From positions 558,001 to 622,000 of the forward strand of contig NZ_CP087131.1 in assembly GCF_020911865.1 (NCBI RefSeq): 64,000 bases of DNA, in the 5' to 3' direction. Position numbers and translations under genes: made by a program. Under the pieces are notes generated by a model. That model was not told the DNA's origin and ran no database searches. It saw only the letters and a program-made list of their open reading frames with translations. The DNA is from Chryseobacterium sp. C-71. GTDB taxonomy: Bacteria > Bacteroidota > Bacteroidia > Flavobacteriales > Weeksellaceae. Positions 18,970 to 27,837 of the stretch are shown piece after piece (within the stretch, counting starts at the first letter, position 1; the number at the start of each line of letters is the position of its first letter).

Positions 18970-19530
18970 ATGAAAACGATTAAAATTAATATTAAGCAAT
19001 TATTTGTAGGTTTAATGATGATAGGAAGTACAGGAGTTCTTGTTGCCCAAACTTCGCCAAAAACAGATAGTGTGAAAGTTACCGCTTCTACGACAGCCCA
19101 AGTACAAACAAATCCCGCGATTGAGGGTTTAAAAAAGCAAGTTGAGGCAAATCCGAAAGATACGGAAGCATTAGCAAAATTAGCTACAGCGTATCAGGAT
19201 GCATCAGACTGGACAAATGCAGTGGATACATGGAAGAAAATATCTGTTTTGTTACCAGATTGGGCACCTTCTTATTACAGCCAGGCTTACGCATATCAAT
19301 CTGCTAAAGATGATGCCAATGCAAAACTTGCATACGAAAAATATATCGCGACTGTAAAACCTGCAGAGATCGAACAGAATAAGAAAAATCTTGCTTATGC
19401 ATACTTTTATATTGCATTCGCAGAACAAAAAAGCGATCCTACCAAAGCAAAAGAACATATCGCTAAATCTATAGAATACGATCCTACAAATCAGGATGCT
19501 GTAAAACTTAACCAAGCTTTAAATTCATAG
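18970..19530 (+). CDS. Exported TPR protein
   Basis: 186 residues from the ATG at 18970; a longer in-frame start at 18919 would put 17 extra residues before a clear signal peptide (through VLVAQ near residue 27) and is rejected. The mature part has about three tetratricopeptide-like repeats: EANPKDTEALAKLATAYQDA, then WAPSYYSQAYAYQSAKDDANA and YAYFYIAFAEQKSDPTKAKE. TPRs mediate protein contacts; the partner is unknown. It begins about 100 bp after the IS5-family element, which now separates it from pepE. Confidence 0.82.
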   Translation: MKTIKINIKQLFVGLMMIGSTGVLVAQTSPKTDSVKVTASTTAQVQTNPAIEGLKKQVEANPKDTEALAKLATAYQDASDWTNAVDTWKKISVLLPDWAPSYYSQAYAYQSAKDDANAKLAYEKYIATVKPAEIEQNKKNLAYAYFYIAFAEQKSDPTKAKEHIAKSIEYDPTNQDAVKLNQALNS

Positions 19531-19537
19531 TTAAAGT

Positions 19538-19571
19538 AAAATCCAGAAAATTTTTCTGGATTTTGTTTTTT
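19538..19571 (+). terminator. Terminator after the TPR gene
   Basis: AAAATCCAGAAAA / TTTTCTGGATTTT stem, then GTTTTTT. Confidence 0.7.
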
Positions 19572-19595
19572 ACCAATAGCAGATGAATTTTATTT

Positions 19596-20083
19596 TTAAT
19601 TAATTTTCTTGCCAAAAAAATCTGTTTCACCTTTTAGATGAGTGACAATTTTAATTATATTTTTTTGAATTGCAGCTTCAGTTTTAAGATTGTTAATATA
19701 TTTAATGAGCTCATTTCTTCTGGAAGGGATGAGATTTTCAAAATTTTCTAACGCCGTAGGATTATTTTTAATTGCTTTATCCAATTCCGGATGAATGGTA
19801 AGAGTTCTTTCAGCATCATCCTAAGCAATAGAAACATCAAGCACTTCACCAATTCTTTTTGGTGAATTTTCTAATATCGTTACATTGATATACAACCTCC
19901 ATTCTCCAAGATATTTCATTAAATTTTGTCTGAACTCCTTTCCATTATAAATCCTTTTACAGGAATCGGGCTCTTATTTTTACCCGCTTTTTCGAATATT
20001 TTATTTAAAATTTCTTCAGGTACAAAAACAAAAGGATTGATTCCTATAATCTCTAACTTGGCTGTGAAATGATTATTTTCCAT
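19596..20083 (-). pseudogene. Broken YdeI/OmpD-associated (DUF1905) family gene
   Basis: The minus strand encodes a protein of about 162 codons in two frames. From the ATG at 20083 it reads a DUF1905-like start (HFTAKLEIIGINPFVFVPEE), then a one-base loss near 19944-19949 (in ATAATGG; adding one A restores GFINGKEFRQNLMKYLGEW) moves the frame. The second part carries an in-frame TAG at 19821-19823 (DVSIA stop DDAERTL) and then the YdeI-type tail with ALENFENLIPSRRNELIKYI to 19596. Both halves match the family's DUF1905 plus YdeI order. Two independent lesions make a pseudogene more likely than a sequencing error. Confidence 0.78.
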
Positions 20084-20183
20084 GAAGAACAAAGTTACAT
20101 TTTTTAGAATACTGATGATAAATTGTAGAATCTCCAAAACCGTTTTGTAATATAATCTCAATATTTAATTACAAAGTATTCAT

Positions 20184-20191
20184 TATCTTTG
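20184..20191 (+). promoter_or_regulatory. -7 element for the transaldolase gene
   Basis: TATCTTTG followed by C, 23 bp before the ATG at 20215, matches TAnnTTTG exactly. No clear TTG was found at the expected -33 position. Confidence 0.5.
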
Positions 20192-20214
20192 CGGTAATAA
20201 ATCTATTATACATA

Positions 20215-20868
20215 ATGAAATTTTTTATTGACACTGCAAACTTAGAGCAAATTAAAGAAGCTAAAGATCTTGGGATTCTGGATGGTGTAACCACAAACCC
20301 ATCATTGATGGCTAAGGAAGGAATCAGAGGAGCTGAAGCGATTAAAAATCATTACAAAGCAATTTGCGAAATCGTAGACGGAGATATTTCTGCGGAAGTA
20401 CTTTCTACCACTTACGAAGAAATGATCAAAGAAGGTGATGAGTTGGCAGCAATTCACCCAAATATCGTGGTGAAAATTCCAATGATCAAAGACGGTATCA
20501 AAGCATTGAAATATTTTTCTGATAAAGGAATCAGAACCAACTGTACTTTGATTTTCTCTGTTGGGCAGGCTCTTTTAGCAGCTAAAGCAGGTGCTAGTTA
20601 TGTTTCTCCTTTCTTAGGAAGGTTAGATGATATTTCTACAGATGGTTTAAATCTAATTGAAGAAATCAGATTGGTTTTTGATAATTATATGTACGAAACT
20701 GAAATCCTGGCAGCATCTATCCGTCATTCAATGCACATTATTGACTGTGCTAAAATCGGTGCAGATGTCATCACTTCTCCGCTTCCTCCAATCTTGAGTT
20801 TATTGAAGCACCCGTTAACAGATAGTGGATTGGCTCAGTTTATTGCAGATTCTCAGAAATTAGCTTAA
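20215..20868 (+). CDS. Transaldolase / fructose-6-phosphate aldolase-like
   Basis: 217 residues of the small TalC/FSA class: [28 protein letters not shown] at the N-terminus, and a conserved lysine in [14 protein letters not shown] for the Schiff base. Single-domain members of this size work in the non-oxidative pentose phosphate pathway as transaldolases or as fructose-6-phosphate aldolases; sequence alone does not separate them here, though the Bacteroidota member is usually called transaldolase. It is a single-gene unit bounded by its own promoter box and terminator. Confidence 0.9.
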   Translation: MKFFIDTANLEQIKEAKDLGILDGVTTNPSLMAKEGIRGAEAIKNHYKAICEIVDGDISAEVLSTTYEEMIKEGDELAAIHPNIVVKIPMIKDGIKALKYFSDKGIRTNCTLIFSVGQALLAAKAGASYVSPFLGRLDDISTDGLNLIEEIRLVFDNYMYETEILAASIRHSMHIIDCAKIGADVITSPLPPILSLLKHPLTDSGLAQFIADSQKLA

Positions 20869-20890
20869 TTATTTTTAGCTTAAAAATATG

Positions 20891-20922
20891 AACGTCCGAA
20901 ACAAAATTTCGGGCGTTTTTTT
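20891..20922 (+). terminator. Terminator after the transaldolase gene
   Basis: AACGTCCGAAA / TTTCGGGCGTT (one G-T pair) with a T run. The adjacent GLPGLI gene on the minus strand stops at 20921, so the T run overlaps its end. Confidence 0.75.
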
Positions 20923-21766
20923 ATTGTAATAAATCGAGTTCAAGAAGATTATTATTTTTAGCATTATTTTCTTTAGCTCTTTTTTCCTGATCTCTCATCA
21001 TTTTGCTGGTATCAAGTTCTTTTCCGTTTGCATCTGTAAAAGTAACTTTTCCTCCTTGTGACATTAGCTGCCTCATACCCTTTGTAGGATTGTTTCTTTG
21101 GTCAATGAACTGTTTTTTATATTTCTCTGTATTTAAAATAATTATTGGCCTGAATCTCTCTTGATCATTTTCACTAATCCAGACTTCATTTGGTTTTAAA
21201 TTTTTCACCTCTTTTAAAATAAAAGAATGTGATTTTGTTTTATCTTCAATTTTTACAATCAATCCAGGCAAACCGTTGAATTTGTATGGCCCATCCTGAA
21301 AAGGAATATCAGTAGTGAACCACGCTGTCCATTTTCTTCCAGCAAACTGACCGACAGCTTTCTGAGCAGTAAACTCGCCGATTTTTTCTTTATCCGGAAG
21401 AATTTTCCAGTCAATTTTTCGGTCTTCAAAAACTTTGTACTCATCCATATCAATTTGATTGAAGAAATGAACTTTATATTCGGGATAACTTTTTTCGACA
21501 ACATACTGTACTTTGCTAAACTTAATCCCTTCAAAATCATGACTGCCTTTTTTATCCATTTCTTTCATCAGCGAATCTGCTACAGCTTTATTGCGGCTGT
21601 AAAATTTAGAACCGTTTTTTGAAATATCTAGATACATCAGTTCTGTTTCAGACTTATCTTTTGCTGTAGAATCGGTCACAAATTTATATTCATAGCTGAA
21701 TCTTTGATTTTGTGCATACAATATAATACTTAAGAAAGTAAAAATTGTAAGTAATAGGTTTTTCAT
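20921..21766 (-). CDS. GLPGLI family protein, copy 3
   Basis: 281 residues with a signal peptide (through YAQ). It begins RFSYEYKFVTDSTAKDKSETE, carries the family motif GLPGLIVKIEDKTKSHSF with the preceding QDGPYKFN, and ends NNLLELDLLQ. The family (TIGR01200) is defined by this motif and common in flavobacteria; its function is unknown. It is the last of three tandem paralogues, 13 bp downstream of the second. C-terminal lysine-rich segments resemble those of the other copies. Confidence 0.88.
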   Translation of the reverse strand: MKNLLLTIFTFLSIILYAQNQRFSYEYKFVTDSTAKDKSETELMYLDISKNGSKFYSRNKAVADSLMKEMDKKGSHDFEGIKFSKVQYVVEKSYPEYKVHFFNQIDMDEYKVFEDRKIDWKILPDKEKIGEFTAQKAVGQFAGRKWTAWFTTDIPFQDGPYKFNGLPGLIVKIEDKTKSHSFILKEVKNLKPNEVWISENDQERFRPIIILNTEKYKKQFIDQRNNPTKGMRQLMSQGGKVTFTDANGKELDTSKMMRDQEKRAKENNAKNNNLLELDLLQ

Positions 21767-21779
21767 TATTTGTATTTAA

Positions 21780-22634
21780 TTATTGTAATAACTCAAGTTC
21801 TAAAACATTATTGTTCTTAGCATTATTTGCTTTAGCATTTTTTTCCATGTCACGCATCATTTCCTCAATGTCCAAAGGCTTCCCCTTTTCATCGATCATC
21901 ATTATTTTATTACCTCCAGACATCATTTGACGCATACCTTTGGTTGGATTTTCTCTGTTATCTTTAAACTGTTTCTTGTATTTTTCCTGATCTATTGCAA
22001 TTATGGCATTAAAACTTTTCTTTTCTCCGTCACTTTTCCATTCTTGATCAGACCGTAATTTTTTGATTTCTTTCAGAACAAATAAATGCGATTTAGTTTT
22101 ATCTTCAATTTTAATAATTAATCCAGGCAAACCATTAAATTTGTAAGGGCCATCCTGGATGGGAATGTCAGATACAAACCAAGCTGTCCACGTTCTTCCG
22201 GCAAAATTACAGGTTGCTTTTTGGGCATTTAAATCTCCAATTGTTTCTTTTTCCGAAAGAATCTTCCAATCCATTTTGCGATTATCAGAAATCTTGTATT
22301 TACTCATATCAAGGTTATCAAATAAATTTATTTTAAAATCAGGATAAGATTTTTCAACTACATATACAACTAATCCATAGTCAATTCCGCTAAAATCTTT
22401 ATTTTGATTTTTTACAATCTCCAAATGTAGAGAATCTGCTATTTCTCTTTTCTGGCTGAAGAATTTCGAACCTTTTTTGGCGACATCAAGATACATAAGC
22501 TCAGACTCTTTGTCATTCATTTTTGTAGAGTCTTTTACGAATATATATTCATATGCAAATCGTTGGCTTTGTGCAGTAAGATATAGACTTAAAAATGTAA
22601 AAATAGTAACTAGTAATGTTTTAGTTTGTATCAT
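21780..22634 (-). CDS. GLPGLI family protein, copy 2
   Basis: 284 residues with a signal peptide (through TAQ). It shares RFAYEYIFVKDST, WKILSEKETIGDLNAQKA, WTAWFVSDIPIQDGPYKFN and GLPGLIIKIEDKTKSH with its neighbours. The second half of the protein (after GLPGLI) is closely alike in the three copies, while the middle part (about residues 60-110) differs more. It lies 16 bp after copy 1 and 13 bp before copy 3, probably in one operon. Confidence 0.88.
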   Translation of the reverse strand: MIQTKTLLVTIFTFLSLYLTAQSQRFAYEYIFVKDSTKMNDKESELMYLDVAKKGSKFFSQKREIADSLHLEIVKNQNKDFSGIDYGLVVYVVEKSYPDFKINLFDNLDMSKYKISDNRKMDWKILSEKETIGDLNAQKATCNFAGRTWTAWFVSDIPIQDGPYKFNGLPGLIIKIEDKTKSHLFVLKEIKKLRSDQEWKSDGEKKSFNAIIAIDQEKYKKQFKDNRENPTKGMRQMMSGGNKIMMIDEKGKPLDIEEMMRDMEKNAKANNAKNNNVLELELLQ

Positions 22635-22650
22635 TTAAAATATTTCTAAA

Positions 22651-23517
22651 TTATTTTAATAAGTCTAATTCCAGCGGATTATTATTTTTCTTGTTTGCTT
22701 CAACCTGTTTCTTTTCTCTATCCTTCATTATCTGATTGGTATCCATGACCTTTCCAGAAGCATCTTTCATTTCAACTTTTCCGCCTTCTGCTAAAAGACT
22801 TCTTAATCCTTTATTAGGATCTGCCCTATTATCCAAATAAACTTTCTTGTATTTTTTATCATTTAAAACAATTAATGGCTCATACCTTTCTTTGTCTTTG
22901 AAGCTTTTCCATTCACTTTCATCACCAAATTTTTTCACCCCTTTCAGTTCATAAGTATGAGATTTAGTTTTGTCTTCCAATTTTACAATCAAACCAGGTA
23001 AACCATGAAATTTATGTGGCCCATCCTGAATTGGGATGTCTGTAGTAAACCAAGCGGTCCAAACTCTACCGACATAGCTGCAAGTTGCTTTCTGAGTGTT
23101 AAACTCACCCACTTTTTCATTTTCAGGCAATATTTTCCAATCTATTTTTCTAGATTCTTGGATCATATATTCCGAAGAACCCAACTGTGTGAAAAAGTTT
23201 ACAGAATAATCAGGATAATTTTTCTCAATTTGATATCTCACTTTTCCTTTTGCCTTAAATCCAGTTAAATTGATGTCCATACTTCCACCTTTAGATTGTT
23301 TTTTAAATTCCTCATTGATGATTGAATCAGAATCAAAAGTATCTTTACTGTAAAACTGAGAACCTCTAGAAAACACATTTAAAAGCATCACTTCAGTTTC
23401 AACTTTATCTTTTTCTGTGGAATCTCTTACAAACTTATACTCATAAGAAAACCGCTGATTTTGGGAGTAGGTTGCAATGCTGAAAAAAGAAAGCATTCCG
23501 AAAATAATTTTCTTCAT
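22651..23517 (-). CDS. GLPGLI family protein, copy 1
   Basis: 288 residues with a signal peptide (through YSQ). Motifs: RFSYEYKFVRDSTEKDKVETE, WKILPENEKVGEFNTQKATC, WTAWFTTDIPIQDGPHKFH and GLPGLIVKLEDKTKSH. It has a small Gly/Ser/Lys-rich insert (KKQSKGGSMDINLTGF) that the other copies lack. It is the first gene of the triplet; the heptamer repeat lies 54 bp upstream of its ATG. All three are exported, so an envelope role is likely but not shown. Confidence 0.88.
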   Translation of the reverse strand: MKKIIFGMLSFFSIATYSQNQRFSYEYKFVRDSTEKDKVETEVMLLNVFSRGSQFYSKDTFDSDSIINEEFKKQSKGGSMDINLTGFKAKGKVRYQIEKNYPDYSVNFFTQLGSSEYMIQESRKIDWKILPENEKVGEFNTQKATCSYVGRVWTAWFTTDIPIQDGPHKFHGLPGLIVKLEDKTKSHTYELKGVKKFGDESEWKSFKDKERYEPLIVLNDKKYKKVYLDNRADPNKGLRSLLAEGGKVEMKDASGKVMDTNQIMKDREKKQVEANKKNNNPLELDLLK

Positions 23518-23570
23518 TTAAATTTTTTCACTAAAATAGGATATTATTCTCTATTGGCAAAGAGTCTTAG

Positions 23571-23647
23571 GTTAGAAGTTAGAAGTTAGAAGTTAGAAGT
23601 TAGAAGTTAGAAGTTAGAAGTTAGAAGTTAGAAGTTAGAAGTTAGAA
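23571..23647. repeat. Heptamer tandem repeat, 11 perfect copies of GTTAGAA
   Basis: The 7-bp unit repeats 11 times without error (77 bp). It lies between the pdh operon's terminator side and the first GLPGLI gene, so it sits in the upstream region of the triplet. Perfect copies point to recent expansion by slippage. Confidence 0.95.
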
Positions 23648-23690
23648 GCAAAATTAAGAATTGCACTAATAGGTAAAATTTAAAACAAAA

Positions 23691-23713
23691 AAACCTCTCG
23701 AGATGAGAGGTTT
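23691..23713 (-). terminator. Terminator of the pyruvate dehydrogenase genes
   Basis: AAACCTCTC / GAGAGGTTT, 9-bp stem and GAGAT loop; on the minus strand a TTTTTTTG run follows. Confidence 0.8.
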
Positions 23714-23734
23714 TAGTATAATATAAAAAGAAAA

Positions 23735-25351
23735 TTACAGTAACAATGTTAATGGACTTTCTAAATATGTTTTTAAAGTCTGTAAGAACTGAGCTCCCGT
23801 AGCGCCGTCTACCACTCTGTGGTCACATGCCAATGAAAGTTTCATAATATTTCCCACAACGATCTGACCGTTCTTTACGATTGGTTTTTCGATGATTGCA
23901 CCTACAGAAAGAATTGCAGCGTTAGGTTGGTTAATGATACTTGTAAAAGTTTCAATTCCGAACATTCCTAAGTTTGAGATAGAGAATGTAGAACCTTCCA
24001 TTTCGTTTGCTTTAAGACCTTTAGATTTTGCTCTTCCCGCCATATCTTTCACAGCAGCAGAAATCTGAGTGTAATTCATCTGGTCTGTGTTTTTCAGAAC
24101 CGGAACTACCAATCCGTCAGGAATTGCAACTGCTACTCCAACATTGATGTTTCCTCTGTGAATTACTTTATCTCCTGCCCAACTTGAGTTCACTTGCGGA
24201 TGTTTTCTTAAAGCAACAGCTGTCGCTTTAATGATCATATCATTGAATGAAATTTTAGTATCCGGCAATGAGTTGATTTCTTTTCTTGCCTCAATCGCTT
24301 TATCCATGTTGATTTCAACCATTAGATAATAATGCGGAGCAGAGAATTTACTTTCAGCAAGACGTTTAGCAATGATATTTCTTACCTGAGAGTTTGGAGT
24401 TTCTGTATCTTCTCCCTGTACAAAGCTTAAAGCAACCTGAGCAGCCGCATGAGTTTGTGCCGGAGCAGCTTCAGTTTTTTGTGAAGGCTGATAATTTTCA
24501 ATATCTTTTTTCACAATTCTTCCGTTCTCACCAGAACCTTGAAGACTGTTGATGTCAACGCCTTTATCCTGAGCCATTTTTTTAGCTAAAGGAGAAATAG
24601 CTACTCTGTCCGATGAAGAAGTATTTGCAGTTTGTGCAACCGATTTCTCTTCTGCTTTCGCTTCAGATTTTTGCTCAGCTGGTTTGTCTTCAGATTTTGT
24701 TGCCGGTTTTGCAGCTCCAACTCCTGAAACATCAGTTCCTTCAGGGCCGATAATTGCTAACACACTGTCAACCGGTGCAGCTCCGCCTTCTTCAACACCT
24801 TGCTTTAGAAGAACTCCGTTAAATTCAGATTCGAAATCCTGAACTGCTTTATCTGTTTCGATCTCAGCAAGAAGATCTCCTTCTTTTACTGTATCTCCAA
24901 CATTTTTATGCCATTTGGCTACTTTACCTTCTGTCATTGTATCAGAAAGTCTAGGCATCGTAATTACTTCTACTCCTGCAGGAACTTCTGCTGAAGTCTG
25001 CTCAACGCTTGTAGATTCGTTTTCAGTTTTAGACTCTTCCTCAGATTTTTTCTCTTCAGAAGCACCTTCAGCTACCGGAGCACTTCCTCCTTTTAAAGAA
25101 GAAATATCTTCACCTTCCTGACCGATAATTGCTAAAATAGAATCTACTGCCGCAGCAGCACCTTCTTCAACTCCTACAAATAAAAGTGTACCTTCAATTT
25201 CAGATTCGAAATCCTGAACCGCTTTATCCGTTTCAATTTCAGCTAAAATATCTCCTTCCTTTATTTTATCTCCTACTTTTTTATGCCATTTCGCCACCTT
25301 ACCTTCCGTCATAGTGTCGGAAAGACGTGGCATTGTAATAACTTCTGCCAT
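23735..25351 (-). CDS. Pyruvate dehydrogenase E2, dihydrolipoamide acetyltransferase
   Basis: 538 residues. Two lipoyl domains (about 1-77 and 128-205) each contain the lipoylated lysine in IETDKAVQDFESE. A Glu/Ser/Thr/Ala-rich linker joins them. A peripheral subunit-binding domain follows (AISPLAKKMAQDKGVDI), and then a catalytic acyltransferase core with the HRVVDGATGAQFL motif near the C-terminus. It transfers acetyl from the lipoyl arm to CoA. The gene is 94 bp downstream of the E1-alpha gene and the pair is likely one operon. The E1-beta and E3 genes are not in the window. Confidence 0.95.
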   Translation of the reverse strand: MAEVITMPRLSDTMTEGKVAKWHKKVGDKIKEGDILAEIETDKAVQDFESEIEGTLLFVGVEEGAAAAVDSILAIIGQEGEDISSLKGGSAPVAEGASEEKKSEEESKTENESTSVEQTSAEVPAGVEVITMPRLSDTMTEGKVAKWHKNVGDTVKEGDLLAEIETDKAVQDFESEFNGVLLKQGVEEGGAAPVDSVLAIIGPEGTDVSGVGAAKPATKSEDKPAEQKSEAKAEEKSVAQTANTSSSDRVAISPLAKKMAQDKGVDINSLQGSGENGRIVKKDIENYQPSQKTEAAPAQTHAAAQVALSFVQGEDTETPNSQVRNIIAKRLAESKFSAPHYYLMVEINMDKAIEARKEINSLPDTKISFNDMIIKATAVALRKHPQVNSSWAGDKVIHRGNINVGVAVAIPDGLVVPVLKNTDQMNYTQISAAVKDMAGRAKSKGLKANEMEGSTFSISNLGMFGIETFTSIINQPNAAILSVGAIIEKPIVKNGQIVVGNIMKLSLACDHRVVDGATGAQFLQTLKTYLESPLTLLL

Positions 25352-25445
25352 ATTTTTATTAATTTGAAAATTTGGGAATTTGAAAATTAAAAAAGGATGT
25401 GTTTATGACCTCATTTTCAAATTTTCAAATTGACTTAATTATCGT

Positions 25446-26447
25446 TTAGTTTTCTAATTTGTCTAAGAATGGATAATCTTCCTGAGCGTAAACATACTCG
25501 TAGATTTTTTCTGCAGTCGGGTAGGGAGAATTTTCCATAAACTCGATGCACTCTTCTACGAAGTCTCTTGATTTGTTATCTGTAGCTTCCAATTCTTCTT
25601 CAGTTGCCCAGTTGTTTTCTAAGATTCTCGCTTTGATCAATTCAATTGGATCGTCTTTTTTTGCAATAGCAACTTCATCCTTAGATCTGTAAGGCTCAGC
25701 ATCAGACATTGAGTGACCTCTGAAACGGTACGTTCTTGCTTCGATGAAAGTTGGTCCGTCTCCTCTTCTAGCTCTTTCTATAGCTTCGTAAGCAGCTTCA
25801 GCTACTTTCTCAGGATCCATTGCATCAACAGCTAAACAAGGCATTTCGTAACCTAATCCTAGTTTGTAGATATCTTCGTGATTAGCAGTTCTTTTTACAG
25901 AAGTTCCCATCGCATATTGATTGTTTTCAACCACAAATACTACCGGAAGTTTCCAGTTCATTGCCATGTTGAAAGTTTCGTGAAGAGAACCTTGTCTTGC
26001 AGCACCGTCTCCGAAGAAACAGATGTTTACTGCTTTTCTGTCAAAATATTTATCTGCAAAAGCAATACCTGCTCCCAAAGGAATTTGACCTCCTACAATA
26101 CCGTGACCTCCATAAAATCTGTGTTCTTTACTGAAAATGTGCATAGATCCACCCATACCTCCGGAAGTACCTGTAGCTTTACCACAAAGTTCTGCCATGA
26201 TTCTTTTTGGGTCTACTCCCATTGCCATCGGATGAATGTGACATCTGTAAGCAGTGATCATGCTGTCTTTAGTTAAATCCATTGCATGTGTAAAACCAGC
26301 CGGAATAGCTTCCTGACCGTTGTACAAATGTAAAAAACCTCTGATTTTTTGTTTTAGATAAAGAGAACGGCATTTGTCTTCAAACCTTCTCCACATTGTC
26401 ATATCTTCATACCACTTAAGGTATACCTCTTTAGAAAATTCTTTCAT
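25446..26447 (-). CDS. pdhA: Pyruvate dehydrogenase E1 alpha subunit
   Basis: 333 residues with the thiamine pyrophosphate motif beginning GDGAARQGS and ending FVVENN, plus the EARTYRFRGHSMSDAEPYR loop of the E1-alpha family. It decarboxylates pyruvate together with a beta subunit, encoded elsewhere. It is directly upstream of the E2 gene. A C-terminal PFLDKLEN tail is short, as in other Bacteroidota E1-alpha subunits. Confidence 0.95.
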   Translation of the reverse strand: MKEFSKEVYLKWYEDMTMWRRFEDKCRSLYLKQKIRGFLHLYNGQEAIPAGFTHAMDLTKDSMITAYRCHIHPMAMGVDPKRIMAELCGKATGTSGGMGGSMHIFSKEHRFYGGHGIVGGQIPLGAGIAFADKYFDRKAVNICFFGDGAARQGSLHETFNMAMNWKLPVVFVVENNQYAMGTSVKRTANHEDIYKLGLGYEMPCLAVDAMDPEKVAEAAYEAIERARRGDGPTFIEARTYRFRGHSMSDAEPYRSKDEVAIAKKDDPIELIKARILENNWATEEELEATDNKSRDFVEECIEFMENSPYPTAEKIYEYVYAQEDYPFLDKLEN

Positions 26448-26573
26448 GTGCGAGCTTCTTGCTTATTTATTATGAAATAGTTGAGCAAAAATATAAAAAA
26501 AACTTTGTTTTTATTATATATAGAGCAATTGTTTTTTTAGTTATAATGTTATATTTACATCACAAACTTCAAT

Positions 26574-27221
26574 ATGGAAGAAAAAAAGACCTCATTACTA
26601 CACATTGTTTCAAGAATTATCTCAGATTTTTTTAATCCTCTCGTTTCTCTGGTTATCTATTTCGTGTATTTCAGTATTCAGAATTACACCTTTAAAGAAG
26701 CTTTCACCCACTTTTTGCCTATTTTACTCATGACCATTCTTCCGGTAATTATTTGGATTATCTGGAATGTGAAAACAGGTCGATATACCAATATGGATGT
26801 ATCAAATAGAGTTCAAAGAAAAACATTGTATATTTTCATTGCTGTCTGTATTGTTTCTTATTTGACATTCAATTATATTAAGAATGGCTTTATAGATTTC
26901 GTAATGTTGTTTATTTTAATTCTTTTGTTCGCATTACAATTCAGTAATTTATATATTAAAAGTTCGATGCATACGGCATTCAATGTATTTGTCTCTGCAT
27001 TATTTTTTGCTTTTGATGTGGAAATTGGTTTTGCATGGCTTGCGATTGCAATTTTAGTCGGAATTACGAGAGTTATTCTGAAAAGACATACTGTAAAAGA
27101 AGTATTTATGGGAGCAGGCATCGCTGTTCTGGTTTCTTTTATTTATCTTTATTGCAACAATAAGTATCAGCGCAATGATATACCGACTGAAGTGATCCCT
27201 GTGGAAACCACAATCAAATAA
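26574..27221 (+). CDS. PAP2-like multispanning membrane protein
   Basis: 215 residues with about six hydrophobic segments. The region SSMHTAFNVFVSALFF followed by GITRVILKRHTVKEVFMGAG looks like the PAP2 phosphatase motifs PSGH and SRxxxxxHxxxD. The motifs are degenerate: S-S-M-H replaces P-S-G-H, T-R replaces S-R, and Glu replaces the final Asp. Function as a lipid phosphatase is therefore possible but not assured. It is followed 46 bp later by the BlaI-type regulator. Confidence 0.6.
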   Translation: MEEKKTSLLHIVSRIISDFFNPLVSLVIYFVYFSIQNYTFKEAFTHFLPILLMTILPVIIWIIWNVKTGRYTNMDVSNRVQRKTLYIFIAVCIVSYLTFNYIKNGFIDFVMLFILILLFALQFSNLYIKSSMHTAFNVFVSALFFAFDVEIGFAWLAIAILVGITRVILKRHTVKEVFMGAGIAVLVSFIYLYCNNKYQRNDIPTEVIPVETTIK

Positions 27222-27267
27222 ATACTTTGCAAAAAAACGACACCCTACTATTTTATAAAATTTAAAT

Positions 27268-27735
27268 ATGAAAATAAATCATCTTACATCAGCAGAAGAA
27301 AACTTAATGAAGCTTTTTTGGGACTTAAATTCTTTTTATTTAAAAGATGTCATGGAGAAACATCCTGAACCCAAACCGCATCAAAACACAGTTTCTACTT
27401 ACCTGAAAATCTTAGTTGAAAAAGGTTATTTATCTACAGAAAAAGAAGGCAGGATTTTTAAATACAGCGTCATCGTTCCTTTTGACGAGTATAAAAAATT
27501 TATATTGAGAGAACTCACACAGAATTTTTTTAATAATTCGGGAACAGAGATTTTAGAATTTTTATTTAAAGAAAATCTGGTATCTCAGAATGATCTTAAA
27601 GAATATTTTGATCTTAAAATTGAGATGAAACCCGTAAAAGTAAAAACTCCAACCCTCGAATATGCTGAAGAAATTCTGAATCCTAAGAAAGATAAAAAAG
27701 GAAAGGATAAGAAAAAGAAGAAGAAAAAAGACTAG
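27268..27735 (+). CDS. BlaI/MecI/CopY-type transcriptional regulator
   Basis: 155 residues: a winged helix-turn-helix (LTSAEENLMKLFWDLNSFYLKDVMEK, then HQNTVSTYLKILVEKGYL) of the BlaI family, a dimerisation segment, and an unusual Lys-rich tail (KKDKKGKDKKKKKKKD). Family members repress beta-lactamase or copper genes, often with a BlaR1-type sensor protease partner. None is adjacent, so the target is unknown. It may be transcribed with the PAP2-like gene. Confidence 0.82.
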   Translation: MKINHLTSAEENLMKLFWDLNSFYLKDVMEKHPEPKPHQNTVSTYLKILVEKGYLSTEKEGRIFKYSVIVPFDEYKKFILRELTQNFFNNSGTEILEFLFKENLVSQNDLKEYFDLKIEMKPVKVKTPTLEYAEEILNPKKDKKGKDKKKKKKKD

Positions 27736-27810
27736 CACTTAGTTGATAGTTTGAAACAGAAAACTGATAAATTAATTCAATACTATTTTCTTGCAATAAA
27801 GACATAAAAA

Positions 27811-27830
27811 AAGCGGCTAAAAAGCCGCTT
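27811..27830 (-). terminator. Terminator after the RRM gene
   Basis: AAGCGGCT / AGCCGCTT with an AAAA loop; on the minus strand TTTTTTT follows. Confidence 0.85.
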
Positions 27831-27837
27831 CAATTTT

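Noticed and set aside
23571..23647. CRISPR-like array
   Set aside because: The units are 7 bp without spacers, so it is a simple tandem repeat.
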